Source: Pseudomonadota bacterium (GTDB lineage Bacteria; Pseudomonadota; Gammaproteobacteria; Steroidobacterales; Steroidobacteraceae). From it: a DNA stretch of 64,000 bases. The position numbers and the translations under genes are program-made. Below, in pieces: positions 19,151 through 29,200 of the stretch; position 1 is the stretch's first letter; each line of letters begins with the position of its first letter. The notes under the pieces are model-generated. The model saw nothing but the letters and a program-made list of their open reading frames with translations. It did no database searches and was not told where the DNA came from. The stretch lies in NCBI GenBank assembly GCA_025355105.1, contig JANYAE010000126.1, positions 1 to 64,000 on the forward strand, written 5' to 3'.

Positions 19151-19786
19151 ATGCACGGGGAATCTAAGTTGACGTGGGCTCGCGCCGGTTCGCTCGGCGC
19201 AGCCCTGTGGACCTTCGCCGCGTTCGCGGCCCGGCCTGCGCACGCCGACGAGATGGCAGATCCGCACGCCCACCACCACGTCGTCGCCGAAGCGCCGACG
19301 CGCTCGGTTGCGAGCTACCAGATTCCGGACATCTCACTCGTGCGCGAGGACAACAAGGTCGTCGCGCTGCCCGACGAGCTCAACGACGGACGTTCGGTTG
19401 TGCTCGCTTTCATCTACACGAGCTGCACGACGATCTGTCCGCTCACCAGCCGCACGCTCTACGAGTTGCAGAACAAGCTCGGCAGCGCGCGCGATCAGGT
19501 GCATATCGTGTCGATCTCGATCGATCCCGAGCAGGACACCCCGCAGCGGCTGCGCGAGTACGCGGCGCGCTTTCACGCCGGCCCGGAGTGGCACCACTAC
19601 ACCGGCACGCTCGCCGCGAGCCAGGCCGCGCAGCGCGCCTTCGGCGTCTATCGCGGCAACAAGATGGACCACGTCCCGGCGACCCTGGTGCGGGCGGCGC
19701 CCGGCGCCCCGTGGGTACGGCTCGGGGGATTCGCGACGGCCGAGCAGCTGCTCGCCGAGCTGCCCGCGGTGCGGGCCGCGCAGTGA
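19151..19786 (+). CDS. SCO1/SenC-family copper chaperone
   Basis: A 211-residue exported thioredoxin-fold protein. The copper motif C-x3-C-P is present (CTTICP), and the conserved distal histidine lies in KMDHVPATLV. The signal region is MHGESKLTWARAGSLGAALWTFAAFAARPAHA. A His-rich stretch (DPHAHHHVV) follows the signal peptide. The start is the ATG at 19151 with AAGGA upstream. Sco proteins deliver copper or act as thiol reductases for copper proteins. Placed directly before two multicopper-oxidase-like genes, its probable job is to load them before export. Confidence 0.92.
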   Translation: MHGESKLTWARAGSLGAALWTFAAFAARPAHADEMADPHAHHHVVAEAPTRSVASYQIPDISLVREDNKVVALPDELNDGRSVVLAFIYTSCTTICPLTSRTLYELQNKLGSARDQVHIVSISIDPEQDTPQRLREYAARFHAGPEWHHYTGTLAASQAAQRAFGVYRGNKMDHVPATLVRAAPGAPWVRLGGFATAEQLLAELPAVRAAQ

Positions 19787-19890
19787 CAGCGGGAGCGGCG
19801 ATGGTCATCGATCGGATCTTTGCGTTTCGGAACTGGCACGGCGTTTCACCGGGGCGGGGGGATATCCGCCAACGTGACGGAGGACTCGAC

Positions 19891-21543
19891 ATGTTGAGCG
19901 TTTCACACCTCGTCCGACTGCTGCCGATCATGGCGCTGTCGCTCTTCGCCCTTGATGCACAAGCGCAAAGCATGCGCGTGCAGTGCCCGACCGGCACCTC
20001 GTTGCATCCGACGACCGCGGCGTCGCCGAGCTACACCGGCCCCTCCGTCGTGACGACTCCGTTCGCGGCGACCAGCGGGGTCACGGTTCCGTACACGACC
20101 AACGGTGGCGCGATCAAATGCCAACAAATATCGGGTGGTGACGGCTACGCGACCATGGCCGACGGCACGCAGACGTACCTGTTCGGCTTCGGCCCGCTCT
20201 CGGGCCTCGCCGACATCGCGAACGGCCTGCCCGGCACGCAGCTCGCGACCGTCTTTAACAGCTCGAACGTGAACAGCGGCGGCGTCAATCCGGACATCAT
20301 CTGGGTCGGTGCGCCGGTCACGCAATCGACGAATACGATTGCGGGCTACACCTTCAACGGCGCTATCGGCCTCGTGCCGAACGCGGAAGCGAACGGCGGT
20401 AGCGCCGCCGGCGCGCCGCTCGATGGCCATGTCGATCCGGGTCTCATCATGAACGTCGGCGTCATGAACGCGAACCAGCCGGCGCCGTTGATCGCGATCG
20501 ACGAGGATGATGAGTTGTTCCTGACGTTGACCAACGTCGGCATGATCATGCGGCCCGACCTGTTCGAGCAGCACACGGTGCACTTCCACGGCTATCCGAA
20601 CGCCTCGGCGTTCTACGACGGCGTGCCGGATGCGAGCATCGCGATCAACATCGGCGGCAGCTTCACCTACTACTACCTGGCGCCTGATGCCGGCACCTAC
20701 TTCTGGCACTGCCACATCTCGCCCCCTGAGCACCTGCAGATGGGAATGGTGGGTCAGCTCTACGTGCGCCCGCGCCAGAACCGCGTCCCGCTCGGCAACA
20801 GCCTCTTCGCCGCGCTGCAGACGCAGCAGACCGACCAGCGTACCGCCTGCGCGACCGAAGGCATTCTGTGTTCGACGCCGGTTCCGCCGACGCCCGCGAC
20901 TCAGGTTGTGCAGACCCTCGATACGCGGACCGGCGCGCCGACACTGTACGCGTACAACGACGGCGACGGTTCGACGCGCTACGACGTCGAGTACCCGATC
21001 CAGATTCACGGCTTCGACCCGAACTTCCACTTCGTCGGCATGACCTTCAACCCCGAGGCATTCGCGGACATGAAGGACAAGTACTTCTTGCTGAACGGCC
21101 GCAGCTACCCGGACACCGTGCAGAGCGGCACGATGACGACCCAGTCCGCCGACGGCACGATGCATGCTTCGCAGCCGCTGCCGACGATCATCAACATTCC
21201 GGTTGGCGGCCGGGCGCTGCTGCGCCTGTCCAACCTCGACGTCAGCGAGTACCAGACGCTCGCCTCACTCGGTATCCCGATGACGGTCGTCGGCTACAAC
21301 GCGCGTCTATTGCGCGACCTTGCCGGTAACAACACCGCGTACCTGACCAACTCCGTCACGATGGCGGGCGGCGAGTCGGCGGACGTGATCCTGGATGCGG
21401 CCGGGCTCACAGCCGGCCAGAAGTTCTATCTCTACACGCCCAACCTCGATCATTTGTCGAACGATGCCGAGAATTTCGGCGGCCTGATGACCGAGATCAA
21501 TATTTGCAACTCGGTCGACGTGTCGACCAAGACGTGCAGTTAG
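19891..21543 (+). CDS. Secreted multicopper-oxidase-like protein A (type 1 copper plus half of the trinuclear ligands)
   Basis: A 550-residue cupredoxin-fold protein with a signal peptide (MLSVSHLVRLLPIMALSLFALDAQAQ). Two copper motifs are present. H228-TV-H231-F-H233-G has the form of the third motif of multicopper oxidases. W-H273-C274-H275-x5-H281-x4-M286 is like the fourth motif and carries the type 1 ligands. The C-terminal cupredoxin domain (about 370-540) has no His-x-His pair where ligands are expected. GGAGG lies before the ATG. It cannot form a complete trinuclear centre alone; the missing motifs are in the next gene. Likely role: extracellular oxidation or electron transfer; substrate unknown. 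Confidence 0.88.
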   Translation: MLSVSHLVRLLPIMALSLFALDAQAQSMRVQCPTGTSLHPTTAASPSYTGPSVVTTPFAATSGVTVPYTTNGGAIKCQQISGGDGYATMADGTQTYLFGFGPLSGLADIANGLPGTQLATVFNSSNVNSGGVNPDIIWVGAPVTQSTNTIAGYTFNGAIGLVPNAEANGGSAAGAPLDGHVDPGLIMNVGVMNANQPAPLIAIDEDDELFLTLTNVGMIMRPDLFEQHTVHFHGYPNASAFYDGVPDASIAINIGGSFTYYYLAPDAGTYFWHCHISPPEHLQMGMVGQLYVRPRQNRVPLGNSLFAALQTQQTDQRTACATEGILCSTPVPPTPATQVVQTLDTRTGAPTLYAYNDGDGSTRYDVEYPIQIHGFDPNFHFVGMTFNPEAFADMKDKYFLLNGRSYPDTVQSGTMTTQSADGTMHASQPLPTIINIPVGGRALLRLSNLDVSEYQTLASLGIPMTVVGYNARLLRDLAGNNTAYLTNSVTMAGGESADVILDAAGLTAGQKFYLYTPNLDHLSNDAENFGGLMTEINICNSVDVSTKTCS

Positions 21544-21553
21544 GAGAGCAGCG

Positions 21554-23185
21554 ATGCGCGCTATGAAGACTCACTCTCTGTTCGGGCAGCTGCTGCGGGC
21601 CACCCCGGTCGCACTGGTCGGGCTCCTCGCGAGTACCGCGAATGCGGCGACGCCCGGACTCGACGGCACGACGACGCCGTCATTCGCTCTGACGGCGACC
21701 GACGCGCATATCAGCCAGCCGGACGGCGCGTCGATCTATGCCTGGGGCTACGGCTGCACGAGCGCAACCGGGCAGACGTTTCTGCCGAGCGCGATCGGCG
21801 GCGCGGCCTGCTCCACCATGCAGTTGCCGGCGCCGACGCTAATCGTCCGCCAGGGTGCGACGGTTAGCGTGACGCTGACCAACAAGCTGCCGGTGGCGGC
21901 CGGCAACACGTCGATCCTGTTCCCGGGCTTCAACGTGACCGCCGCCGCCGCGACGACGCAACCCACCACCTGCACCGCGGCGACGCCGGCGCAGGTCGGT
22001 ACGTTGACGATCGAGGCGGCGCACGGTTGCGCGGTGACGTACACCTTCACCGCGACAACCGAGGGCACGCATTCCTACTACAGCGGCACGCAGGGCGACC
22101 TGCAGGTCGAGATGGGACTGTACGGCGCGATCGTCGTGCTGCCGCTGCCGGCCGCCGCACCCGCGGCCTGTACGGCCGTCGGTACCGTGCCGGCCCACTT
22201 CGTGGCGCAAGGCAATACCGCGGAAGCGGATTTTCGCCTCGCCTCATCGGCCTACAGCCACAGCGCGACCTGCTACGACCGCGAGTACCTGTTCCAGTTC
22301 TCCGAGATGGACCAGCGCATTCACACGCAGGCGGAGGCCCAGGTGCTCGCGGACAACAACAGCTGCGCGAAGTCGGCAGGCTGTCTCGCGGTCAGCACTG
22401 AGCCTTATCACCCGACCTACTTCATGATTAACGGCCGCTCGATGCCGGACGACATGGACCCGAACTACGCGGCGCAGTACCCGCATCAGCCGTACAACGG
22501 CAATCCGCACATGCACCCGGGCGAGCTGACGCTACTGCGCATCGTCGGCCAGGGCCGCTGGCAGCACCCGTTCCACGAGCACGGCAACCACGTGCGCATC
22601 CTCGCGCGCGACGGCAACCTGATCACCGCCCCGAACCGGATCGGCGCCGAGTCGGAATACCGTCTCGCGGGACCACTTCTCTTCACGACCACGACGACAC
22701 CGGGCCAGGCGATGGACGGCATCTTCCAGTGGTCAGGCAAGGGCCTGAACTGGGACGTCTATGCCCACGGTGAGGCTGGCGACTCGAGCAGCTGTAGCCC
22801 GGACTCCAACGGCTTCCACAAGGTGGTCAGGGACCCGAACTACTACGAGTGGTGTGCCGACCATGCCAAGCCGCTCGAGAGGAATCCGTTCGGCGCGGTC
22901 GGTGGCGGCGGGCCGATGACGCTTCCCGATCCGACGATCTTGAGAAACGGCCCTTGGTATAGCGGTACCGCTTACCTCGGTCCCGATGCGTCCTTGCGCG
23001 CGGTTGGCCCGAACCCGATCCCGCCCTCCGGGACGATCGCCAACCCGGGCACCGAGGCAGGCTTTGCCTACATGTGGCACTCGCACAACGAGCGCGAGAT
23101 CACGACGGACAACGTCTTTCCGGGCGGCATGCTGATGATGATGTTGGTCGATCCGCGCGCCTACCAGATCGACGAATCGCTTTAG
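21554..23185 (+). CDS. Secreted multicopper-oxidase-like protein B (the other half of the trinuclear ligands)
   Basis: A 543-residue cupredoxin-fold protein with a signal peptide ending in TANA (about residue 31). The N-terminal domains keep the fold (QGATVSVTLTNKLP, GTHSYYSGTQGDLQVEMGLYG) but lack His-x-His ligands. The C-terminal part has H338-PF-H341-E-H343-G and W-H509-S-H511. There is no cysteine in the latter, so no type 1 site. These are the motifs missing from protein A. AGGAGAG lies just before the start, 10 bases after the protein A stop. The pair probably forms a heteromer. Alternative: each has lost activity and serves structurally. Confidence 0.86.
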   Translation: MRAMKTHSLFGQLLRATPVALVGLLASTANAATPGLDGTTTPSFALTATDAHISQPDGASIYAWGYGCTSATGQTFLPSAIGGAACSTMQLPAPTLIVRQGATVSVTLTNKLPVAAGNTSILFPGFNVTAAAATTQPTTCTAATPAQVGTLTIEAAHGCAVTYTFTATTEGTHSYYSGTQGDLQVEMGLYGAIVVLPLPAAAPAACTAVGTVPAHFVAQGNTAEADFRLASSAYSHSATCYDREYLFQFSEMDQRIHTQAEAQVLADNNSCAKSAGCLAVSTEPYHPTYFMINGRSMPDDMDPNYAAQYPHQPYNGNPHMHPGELTLLRIVGQGRWQHPFHEHGNHVRILARDGNLITAPNRIGAESEYRLAGPLLFTTTTTPGQAMDGIFQWSGKGLNWDVYAHGEAGDSSSCSPDSNGFHKVVRDPNYYEWCADHAKPLERNPFGAVGGGGPMTLPDPTILRNGPWYSGTAYLGPDASLRAVGPNPIPPSGTIANPGTEAGFAYMWHSHNEREITTDNVFPGGMLMMMLVDPRAYQIDESL

Positions 23186-23200
23186 TACTGGAGAACTGCA

Positions 23201-26200
23201 ATGCGAGCCATTTCGTCAACGGCGAGTCGCCTGAAGTCGGCACTCGCTTCCACCGTTCTCCTGCTGGGCGCGAGCACTGCATTCGCGCAGACCGTCAATC
23301 TGACGGCAGCACCCACCCAGGCCGTACTGCCCGACGGGCAGGTGGTCCCAATGTGGGGGTACAGCTGCGGCGCGGCGGTCGTTGGCAGCACCGCGGCCAC
23401 GACCGCGAGTTGCGCGCCCACGAATCCCGCGACGATCGCCGGTGGTCTGTCGGCCGGTAACTGGTCGCCGGTGCTGATCACGGTCCCGTACTCGGCCAGC
23501 GGCACGACGCTGACGATCAACCTGACCAATGGCCTCACGTTCCCTGCCGGCACCGGCGCGAACACGATCCCGACGTCACTCGTGATCGCCGGCCAGCTGG
23601 GCGGCGGGCTCGGCAACGCGCCGACCACGACGCTGAGCCCCGTCCACGGGCCACAGGGAGTCACGTGGTTCGTGGCCGGCGCCGCCGACACCAGCACGAT
23701 CGTCGCCTCGGTGACGGTCACCAATCCAGGCGCCGGCTACACGTCGGCGCCCTCCGTGACCATCACGGGCGGAGCGGGCACGGGCGCAACCGCGGTCGCA
23801 ACCGTCGCGGGTGGCGCGGTAACGGGCATCAAATTGACCAGTTTCGGCAGCGGCTACACCGCGCCGCTGACGGTGACGCTGACGGGCGGCGGTACGCCGA
23901 CGACCGCGGCAACGGCCTCGGCGGGCCTCGGCGATCCGACCTCGGCTGGCAAGCCGACGTTCACGCCCCCGTCACAGCCGGGCCGCGTGCAGTCGTTCGC
24001 GACCGAAGTCGCGGCGACTGGCGTCGCGCCGATCGCGCCGCAGGTGGCCTCCGGCAGCGCGCTCACCTGGAGCAACCTGAAGCCCGGCACCTATCTGATC
24101 GAGTCGGGTACGCACCCGTCGATTCAGGCGCCGATGGGCCTCTACGGCATCCTGGTCGTCACCGACCCGACGGCGAAGTGCGCCTACCCTGGCGCGACTG
24201 CCGGCACGTGCGCCGTCAGCTACGACGCCGACGTCCCGCTGCTGCTCAGCGAAATCGACCCGCTGCAGAACCGCGCGGTCAGCGCCGCCGTCAGCACCCC
24301 CGGCTTTGCCGAGACCAACGTGTGGAGCGGCCAGCCGGGCATGTGCGGCGACCTGCTGCCGTCCCTGACCGCGGTCGCGGGCGTCGCCGGTACCTGCTAC
24401 CCGCCGGCCGTCAACTACAGCCCGGCCTATTACCTGGTGAACGGCGTCTCCTACGACCGCACCAACGTTGGCGCCTCGACGTTTGCAGCCGCAACCCCGG
24501 TTGCTGGCACGGCCGTCAGCCCGACGGTCACCGGCCAGGTGCTCGTGCGCTTCGTGAACGCGGGCCTGCGCATGCACGTGCCGTCGATCGTCAATGCCGC
24601 GCTGACGCTCTACGCCGAGGACGGCAACCTGGCCCCCGGCCGGCCGCGCGTCCAGAGCGAAGTGTTCCTCGCCGCCGGCAAGACCTATGACGTCGGCATC
24701 CAGGCCGCAACGGCAACGACCCCGTATGCCGGCACGAACTACGCAGTCTTCGACCGCCAGCTAAGTCTCTCGACCAACAACAGCCGCGATGGCGGCATGC
24801 AGGCGTACCTCACGATCGCGGGTGGTGCCACGACCGGCGTCGGCTCCGCCACGGGGTCAGGCGCGACGCTGAGCGCCTCCGCCAAGACCTTCTACTGCGT
24901 GACCGGCACGCCGCTCGTCGTCGGCGACCCCTCGAAGGGCCTCCTCGGCGGCAGCAGCGGTGCCAACGGCGTCGCGCTCGTCGCAGGTACCCTCGCGCCG
25001 ACCACCGCCGCGCTCACCCTCCAGTCGGACGGCACGTTCACGTACACGCCGCCGGCGACCGGGACCTGCGCCGGCTCGTTCAACTTCACGGTGAACGGGG
25101 TCGTTGCGACGCAGTACACGGCGACGATCACGGAGTGCGACTACGCCTCGGTCGGCACCAACGGCGCGAACAGCTGCCACGGTGGTGCCCCGACCGCGGT
25201 CGCCGACAGCTACAAGAGCACGGTCGGCGCAGTCGGGACGCTCGCTGGCCACTTGCACGTCGGCTCGCCCGGCGTCCTCGCGAACGACACTGATCCGATG
25301 GGTCTGACGCTGTCGACCACGACACCGACGCCGACGTGCTCGGGTGCGGCCATCGCCGCAACGACGACGTCACCCGCGGTCGCGGCCGGCACCGGTACCT
25401 GCACGGTCGCCCTCAACCCGGACGGCTCCTTCACGGCGACCGCGACGGCCTCCGGCGGCTACGCGTTCTCTTACGCGATCAAGAACTCGCAAGGCACGCC
25501 CGGCACCGCCACGGCCACGGCCTCGCTGAACGTCCTGGCCGCCAGCAACCTCGTGGTCACGCTGCTCGACGGGATCACGGGCAACCCGATCACCAGCCAG
25601 GACTACCGCTGGCTCATTGAAGAAGACACGACCTACTACGTCGATCCGGCCTGCCAGGTGAACTCGACCGATCCGGCGGTGCGGCCGAGCGGCTGCCCGC
25701 CGTTGCCGGTGGGCAGCCTCGGCTACAATTTCCACTCGGCCAACATGCCCGTTGTCGCGACCGGCTGCGTCGGCGCCGTGGCCTGCGAGAGTGGCCAGTC
25801 GATTGGCGGCACGCCCGTGGCCTGTGACCAGGGCAATGGCGTCTGCACGCCGGCGAAGGCCCAGCGGGATCCGCTCGACCCGAGCCAGGTCTCCCTCAAC
25901 CCGAACAAGCGCTACTACTTGACCGTGATGCCGGCCGACGGCATCAACCCGACGATTAACGGTCAGGGCCAGCCGATTGCCACCGGCGCCGTGGATGCTG
26001 CCGGCAATCCGATCCTGCGACCGTTCCAGACCGTTGGCCTGCAGAACAACCTCTTCAGCGACTCGGTCGGCACCGGCGACTGCACCAGCTTCGCCGCCTC
26101 GGCCACCGCTCCCGGCAACTGCGGCCACACGATGGGCGGCGCCCAGATCTCGGGCCAGCTCGTCGCACTTGACGTCGCCGCGAACGGCAAGAGCACGGTC

Positions 26201-29200
26201 AATATCAAGCTGCAGCGCACGCCGCTGCCGACCGCGCAGATCACGGCGTTCGTATTCGAGGACGACTCACCGCTCAACGGTGAGAACGATGCCGGCGGTC
26301 CCGTAGGCGCGAACGGCCCGGCGCCGAACGAGCCGGGTATCGGCAACTTCAACATCGAGCTCTTCGACCAGGCCGGCGGCCTCGGCGACAACACCGGTCA
26401 GCCGACCTACGACATGTTCAACCAGCCACTGACGAACTCGCTGGCCGGCATGATCGATCCGATGACCGGCTTCAACGCCTGCCCGCTGACCAAGAAGTCC
26501 GACAACATCATCGGCATGATCCCCGTCTGCCCGAAATACGAGGACGGTGTCGACGGGTCAGGTAACCCGATCCTGTCGCCGCTCGTCGGCCAGGCCATCA
26601 TCAAGAACCTGTACCCGGGCCTCTACGAGATCCAGGCGTACCCGGCTGCCGACCGTATTGCTGCCGGTGAGGAGTGGCTGCAGACCAACACGCTCGACGG
26701 CGGCAAGCCGCACGAGGCCTTCGTTAAGCCGAACGAGCCCGGCTACTTCCAGGAGTTCGGCCCGGGCGGCTTCCACGTCTCGATCGGCTTCGCGAACCCG
26801 AAGATCATCAATGCGCGGCTCGCGAGCACCTGCGCGGCCGTGGCCGCGAACGGCATCGCCAATCCCTGCCCGGCGAGCCTGTACGGTCAGGTCACCGGCA
26901 CGCACATGAGCCGCACTCCTGACCAGCGCACGTACAGCTCTGGTGACTACCAGATGTACAACTTCTCGCAGTGTTACGTCGCGCTGAGCCAACCGGACGC
27001 CGACACCTTTGCCTTCGCCAAATGCGACCCGGACGGCAAGTTCTCCTTCGCGGGCATCCCGGAAGGCGACTACATGCTGTCGGTGTTCGACCAGTGGAAC
27101 GACATCATGCTGGACGGCCTGGTGTCGACGGTCTGCGTCGGCCGCCACAACACCGGCACGGCCGGCCCGGGCTCGGCCTGCAATTCGAGCGGCGGCGTTA
27201 TACTTGGCTCGTCGCCCACCAATCCGATCGTGTTCCCGGTCACGCAGTGGCGCACGAACCTCTACACGCGCACGTTCATTGACGTGAACGGCGACGGCGT
27301 ATCGAACCTGGATGCCGGCGGCAATCCGACCGAGCCGGGCCTCGCGCTCGTGTCGACCAACATCCGCTACCGCGACGGCAGCTTCGGCTTCTACAACAAC
27401 ACCGACCTCAACGGCTTTGCCGGCTGGAACGAGGTGTTCCCGTTCATGAACTGGCTGGTGGCCGAAACGACCAGCACGCGTTTCAAAGTGACCGGCATCC
27501 ACACGGTCTATGACGCCGGCGGCCAGGTCGACGGTACGGCCACTTGCACGGCGAACGCGCCGTGCGGCAACTCGAATATCGCCGCCGCGCTCGCCAACAC
27601 CGTCGAGCGCGTGTCGCTGCCGGCGGCGCTGCGCGCCCCCGGCTCGGTCTACTGCTCGAATGCGGACTGCACTGGACAGTCAGTCAAGGACGGCGGCTAT
27701 CTGACGGGCACTCCGATCACCAACGGCTCTGGGCCGACAGGTGTGGCGCTGTCGACCGGCCGCATCGATCCGCCGGCGTCGTGGGGCAACACGATGGGCT
27801 TCCAGGGCCTCCTCGGCCAGAGCGTGTTCATGGAGTTCGGCATGCGGCCGTTCGCCGAGGCGAACCCGGCCTCCGGCGCGCCCGCGGAGACTGGCGGCAT
27901 CATGGGTGACGTGATCTACGCGTCGACCCGGCCGTTCGACGATCCGGGGCTTCGCGTGCACCTGCAGTGGGAGCCGGGCGTGCCGCGCGTGCGCGTCAAC
28001 CTCTATCAGGAGAGCACCGCTGCGGATGGCGAGCAGACCCTGAAGCTGGTCGACTCGACCACGACCACCAGCTGGGACGACTGGGCGCAGGGATTCCGTC
28101 GCGATGCGAACGGCAACCCGATGACCTACACGTACACCGATGCGGCGGGGACGTCGCACACCGGTTACATCCCCAACATGAACTGCCCGGGCCAGGATCC
28201 GGGAAGCCCGTTCTACGCGGTCCTCGCCGGCAGCACGCAGTGGCTCGACGACCCGTCGACGCACCCGGCTATTCCGGGGAAGCTACCGCTCGCCGCGAAC
28301 GCGCAGTTCAAGTGCTATGACGGCTGGTCGCAGCTGAACCAGGTGCAGCCGGCGCCGTTCGACGGCAGGTACACGTTCCCGAGCCTCGTGAACACGGATC
28401 CGGTGACGGGCCGTCCGGCCGGGGTCGGCACGGCTGTCTCGCCGAGCGGTGGCACGATCGCGGGCTCGAATTGCACGGTCTGCGTCGCGAACCCGGTGGA
28501 CGGCACGCCGATGCTGCCGGCCGGCAAGTACGTCGTCGAAGTCATCCTCCCGCAGGGCTTCGAGATCGTGAAGGAAGAGGACAAGAACATCCTGATGGGC
28601 GACATCTACGTCGCGCCAGTCAATGTTCAGTTCCCCGGCATCGGCGGCAGCGTGTTCATCATGCCCGATCAGGCTGCGGTGAACGCCGCGTACAACAAGA
28701 ACAATCCGCTCAACATGACGACGGATCTCGGCTCGAAGTCGTTCCCGCGCCACGAAGGTGATACGGGTTCGATCGAGGCCTTCTGGCCCTGCGTCGGTAC
28801 CAAGCGAATCGTTCCGGACTATATGAGCCTGTTCCCGGGGACCTCGCAGAACGCACCGTTCGCCGGCGCCACGCGCGCGCTCTGCGACCGCAAGGAAGTC
28901 ACGCTGCAGCCGCAGTCGACCGCGCTCGCGAAGTTCTACGTGTTCACCGCGGCGCACATCGCCGGCCACTTCACGGGCACGATGACTAACGACTTCGCCT
29001 CCGAGTTCGACCCGTTCTCGCCGCAGTTCGGCGAGAAGTTCGGTCCGCCGAACCTGCCGGTGGGCATGCGCGACTTCTCGGGCAACGAGATGGGCCGCGT
29101 CTATGCCGACCAGTGGGGTATCTACAACGGCCTCTACTTCTCGACCTGGGAAGTGAACCCGCCGAACCCGACCGGCTACGCGCCGACGATGGCGATCGCC

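Noticed and set aside
23710-23910. Tandem repeat near the start of the giant gene considered as CRISPR-like
   Set aside because: It is two protein-level GxGYTSAP-type beta repeats in a coding frame; there are no regular spacers or identical direct repeats.
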